Of a DNA stretch of 36,780 nt, positions 36,417 to 36,780 are shown piece by piece. The notes under the pieces are model-generated. The model was not told the origin of the DNA. It saw only the letters and a list, made by a program, of their open reading frames with translations, and did no database searches. Both the position numbers and the translations under genes were made by a program. This DNA comes from Verrucomicrobiota bacterium (GTDB lineage: Bacteria > Verrucomicrobiota > Verrucomicrobiia > Verrucomicrobiales > Akkermansiaceae): NCBI GenBank assembly GCA_008932955.1, contig WBXE01000002.1, forward strand, positions 1 through 36,780, read 5' to 3'. Numbering within the stretch: the first letter of the stretch is position 1; each line of letters starts with the position of its first letter.

Positions 36417-36780
36417 ATGGCACTAGCTGAAACCATCGCAGACATCACTTCGCGGCTCCAGCAGGGACGCTTTCCTAACGAACAGGCGATTTCTCAGGGC
36501 ATTGTTCTTCGACTCCTTCAAGAGCTCGGCTGGGATGTATACGACACCAATATCATCTGGCCCGGATTTCAGACTGGTGAGGGTCGTGCAGACTTTGCGC
36601 TCTGTCATCCGCCATCTAAACCAGCTGTTTTCATTGAGGTAAAGCAACCGGGGAAGGCAGAAGATGGTGTTCGGCAAGCATTGGAGTATGCCTTCCACAC
36701 TGGTGTTCCATTCATCGTGCTTACCGATGGCAAAACCTGGTCGTTTTACCTACCTGCGGAACAGGGCAGCTACGAGGATC
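36417..36780 (+). CDS. Putative restriction endonuclease (HsdR N-terminal-like), partial
   Basis: The first 121 residues of a protein that runs off the window. It begins MALAETIADITSRLQQGRFPNEQ and contains ELGWDVYDTNIIWPGF, then GRADFALCHPP and AVFIEVKQPGKAEDG, the Asp and Glu-x-Lys pattern of a PD-(D/E)xK nuclease. LEYAFHTGVPFIVLTDGKTW follows. This matches the N-terminal domain of type I restriction subunit R and small HsdR_N-type proteins. Base composition is less GC-rich than its neighbours, hinting at transfer. The remaining domains and partners are unseen. Confidence 0.75.
   Translation, partial: MALAETIADITSRLQQGRFPNEQAISQGIVLRLLQELGWDVYDTNIIWPGFQTGEGRADFALCHPPSKPAVFIEVKQPGKAEDGVRQALEYAFHTGVPFIVLTDGKTWSFYLPAEQGSYED

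Noticed and set aside
36049..36423. Minus-strand open frames in the gap after rng
   Set aside because: They translate a GC-rich repeat also seen at 11325-11393 and have no protein-like features.

Overview
The window is a GC-rich bacterial chromosome segment of ordinary housekeeping and catabolic genes separated by short, repeat-rich spacers. Its gene content points to a Gram-negative member of the PVC group, most likely Verrucomicrobiota. The clues are a long three-domain IspG with 618 residues, ADP-heptose (LPS core) genes, a complete rod-shape operon, a rhamnose cluster with an extra isomerase, few recognisable Shine-Dalgarno sites, and spacers full of small palindromic repeats. This placement is inferred from remembered family features, not from a search.

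Layout. 1-417: tandem 61-bp units and REP-like GGGGTCAG motifs. 418-4974 (+): L-rhamnose uptake and isomerisation, with an enlarged RhaT, RhaA and an L-arabinose/L-fucose isomerase-like protein. A perfect 31-bp inverted repeat then precedes a DEAD-box helicase (5157-6287). 6284-11262 (-): a nucleotide block transcribed purD - pyrR - membrane protein of unknown function - pyrB - pyrC. 11318-13645 (-): NfeD protease, slipin and a small membrane ORF. 13955-14829 (+): a YebC regulator and tRNA-Pro(UGG), followed by a broken DUF4143 gene. 15416-18643 (-): Prc protease and a DUF2167 protein. 18814-24285: glutathione peroxidase, an AhbA/AhbB-like fused protein, an aldo/keto reductase, a DapA-family lyase and an aldehyde dehydrogenase. 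24758-27419 (+): ADP-heptose genes hldD, gmhA and a frameshifted heptose-7-phosphate kinase. 27583-29439 (-): ispG. 29805-36065 (+): mreB-mreC-mreD-mrdA-rng. 36417 to the end: the start of a nuclease-like gene that runs off the window.

Functionally, three envelope-related sets sit close together: heptose for LPS, IspG for the isoprenoid (undecaprenyl) precursor route, and the elongasome MreBCD-PBP2. The pyr block covers two of the first three committed steps of UMP synthesis plus the PyrR regulator. The rhamnose cluster gives uptake and the aldose-ketose step; kinase and aldolase are not in the window.

I found no CRISPR array, prophage, intact transposase or obvious defence island, except possibly the nuclease gene at the right edge. 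The most unusual items are the membrane protein with duplicated LPLRxxSxxELAxxR motifs inside the pyr operon, the RhaT insertion, the one-base frameshift in a G-run of the heptose kinase, and several families of dispersed palindromic repeats.
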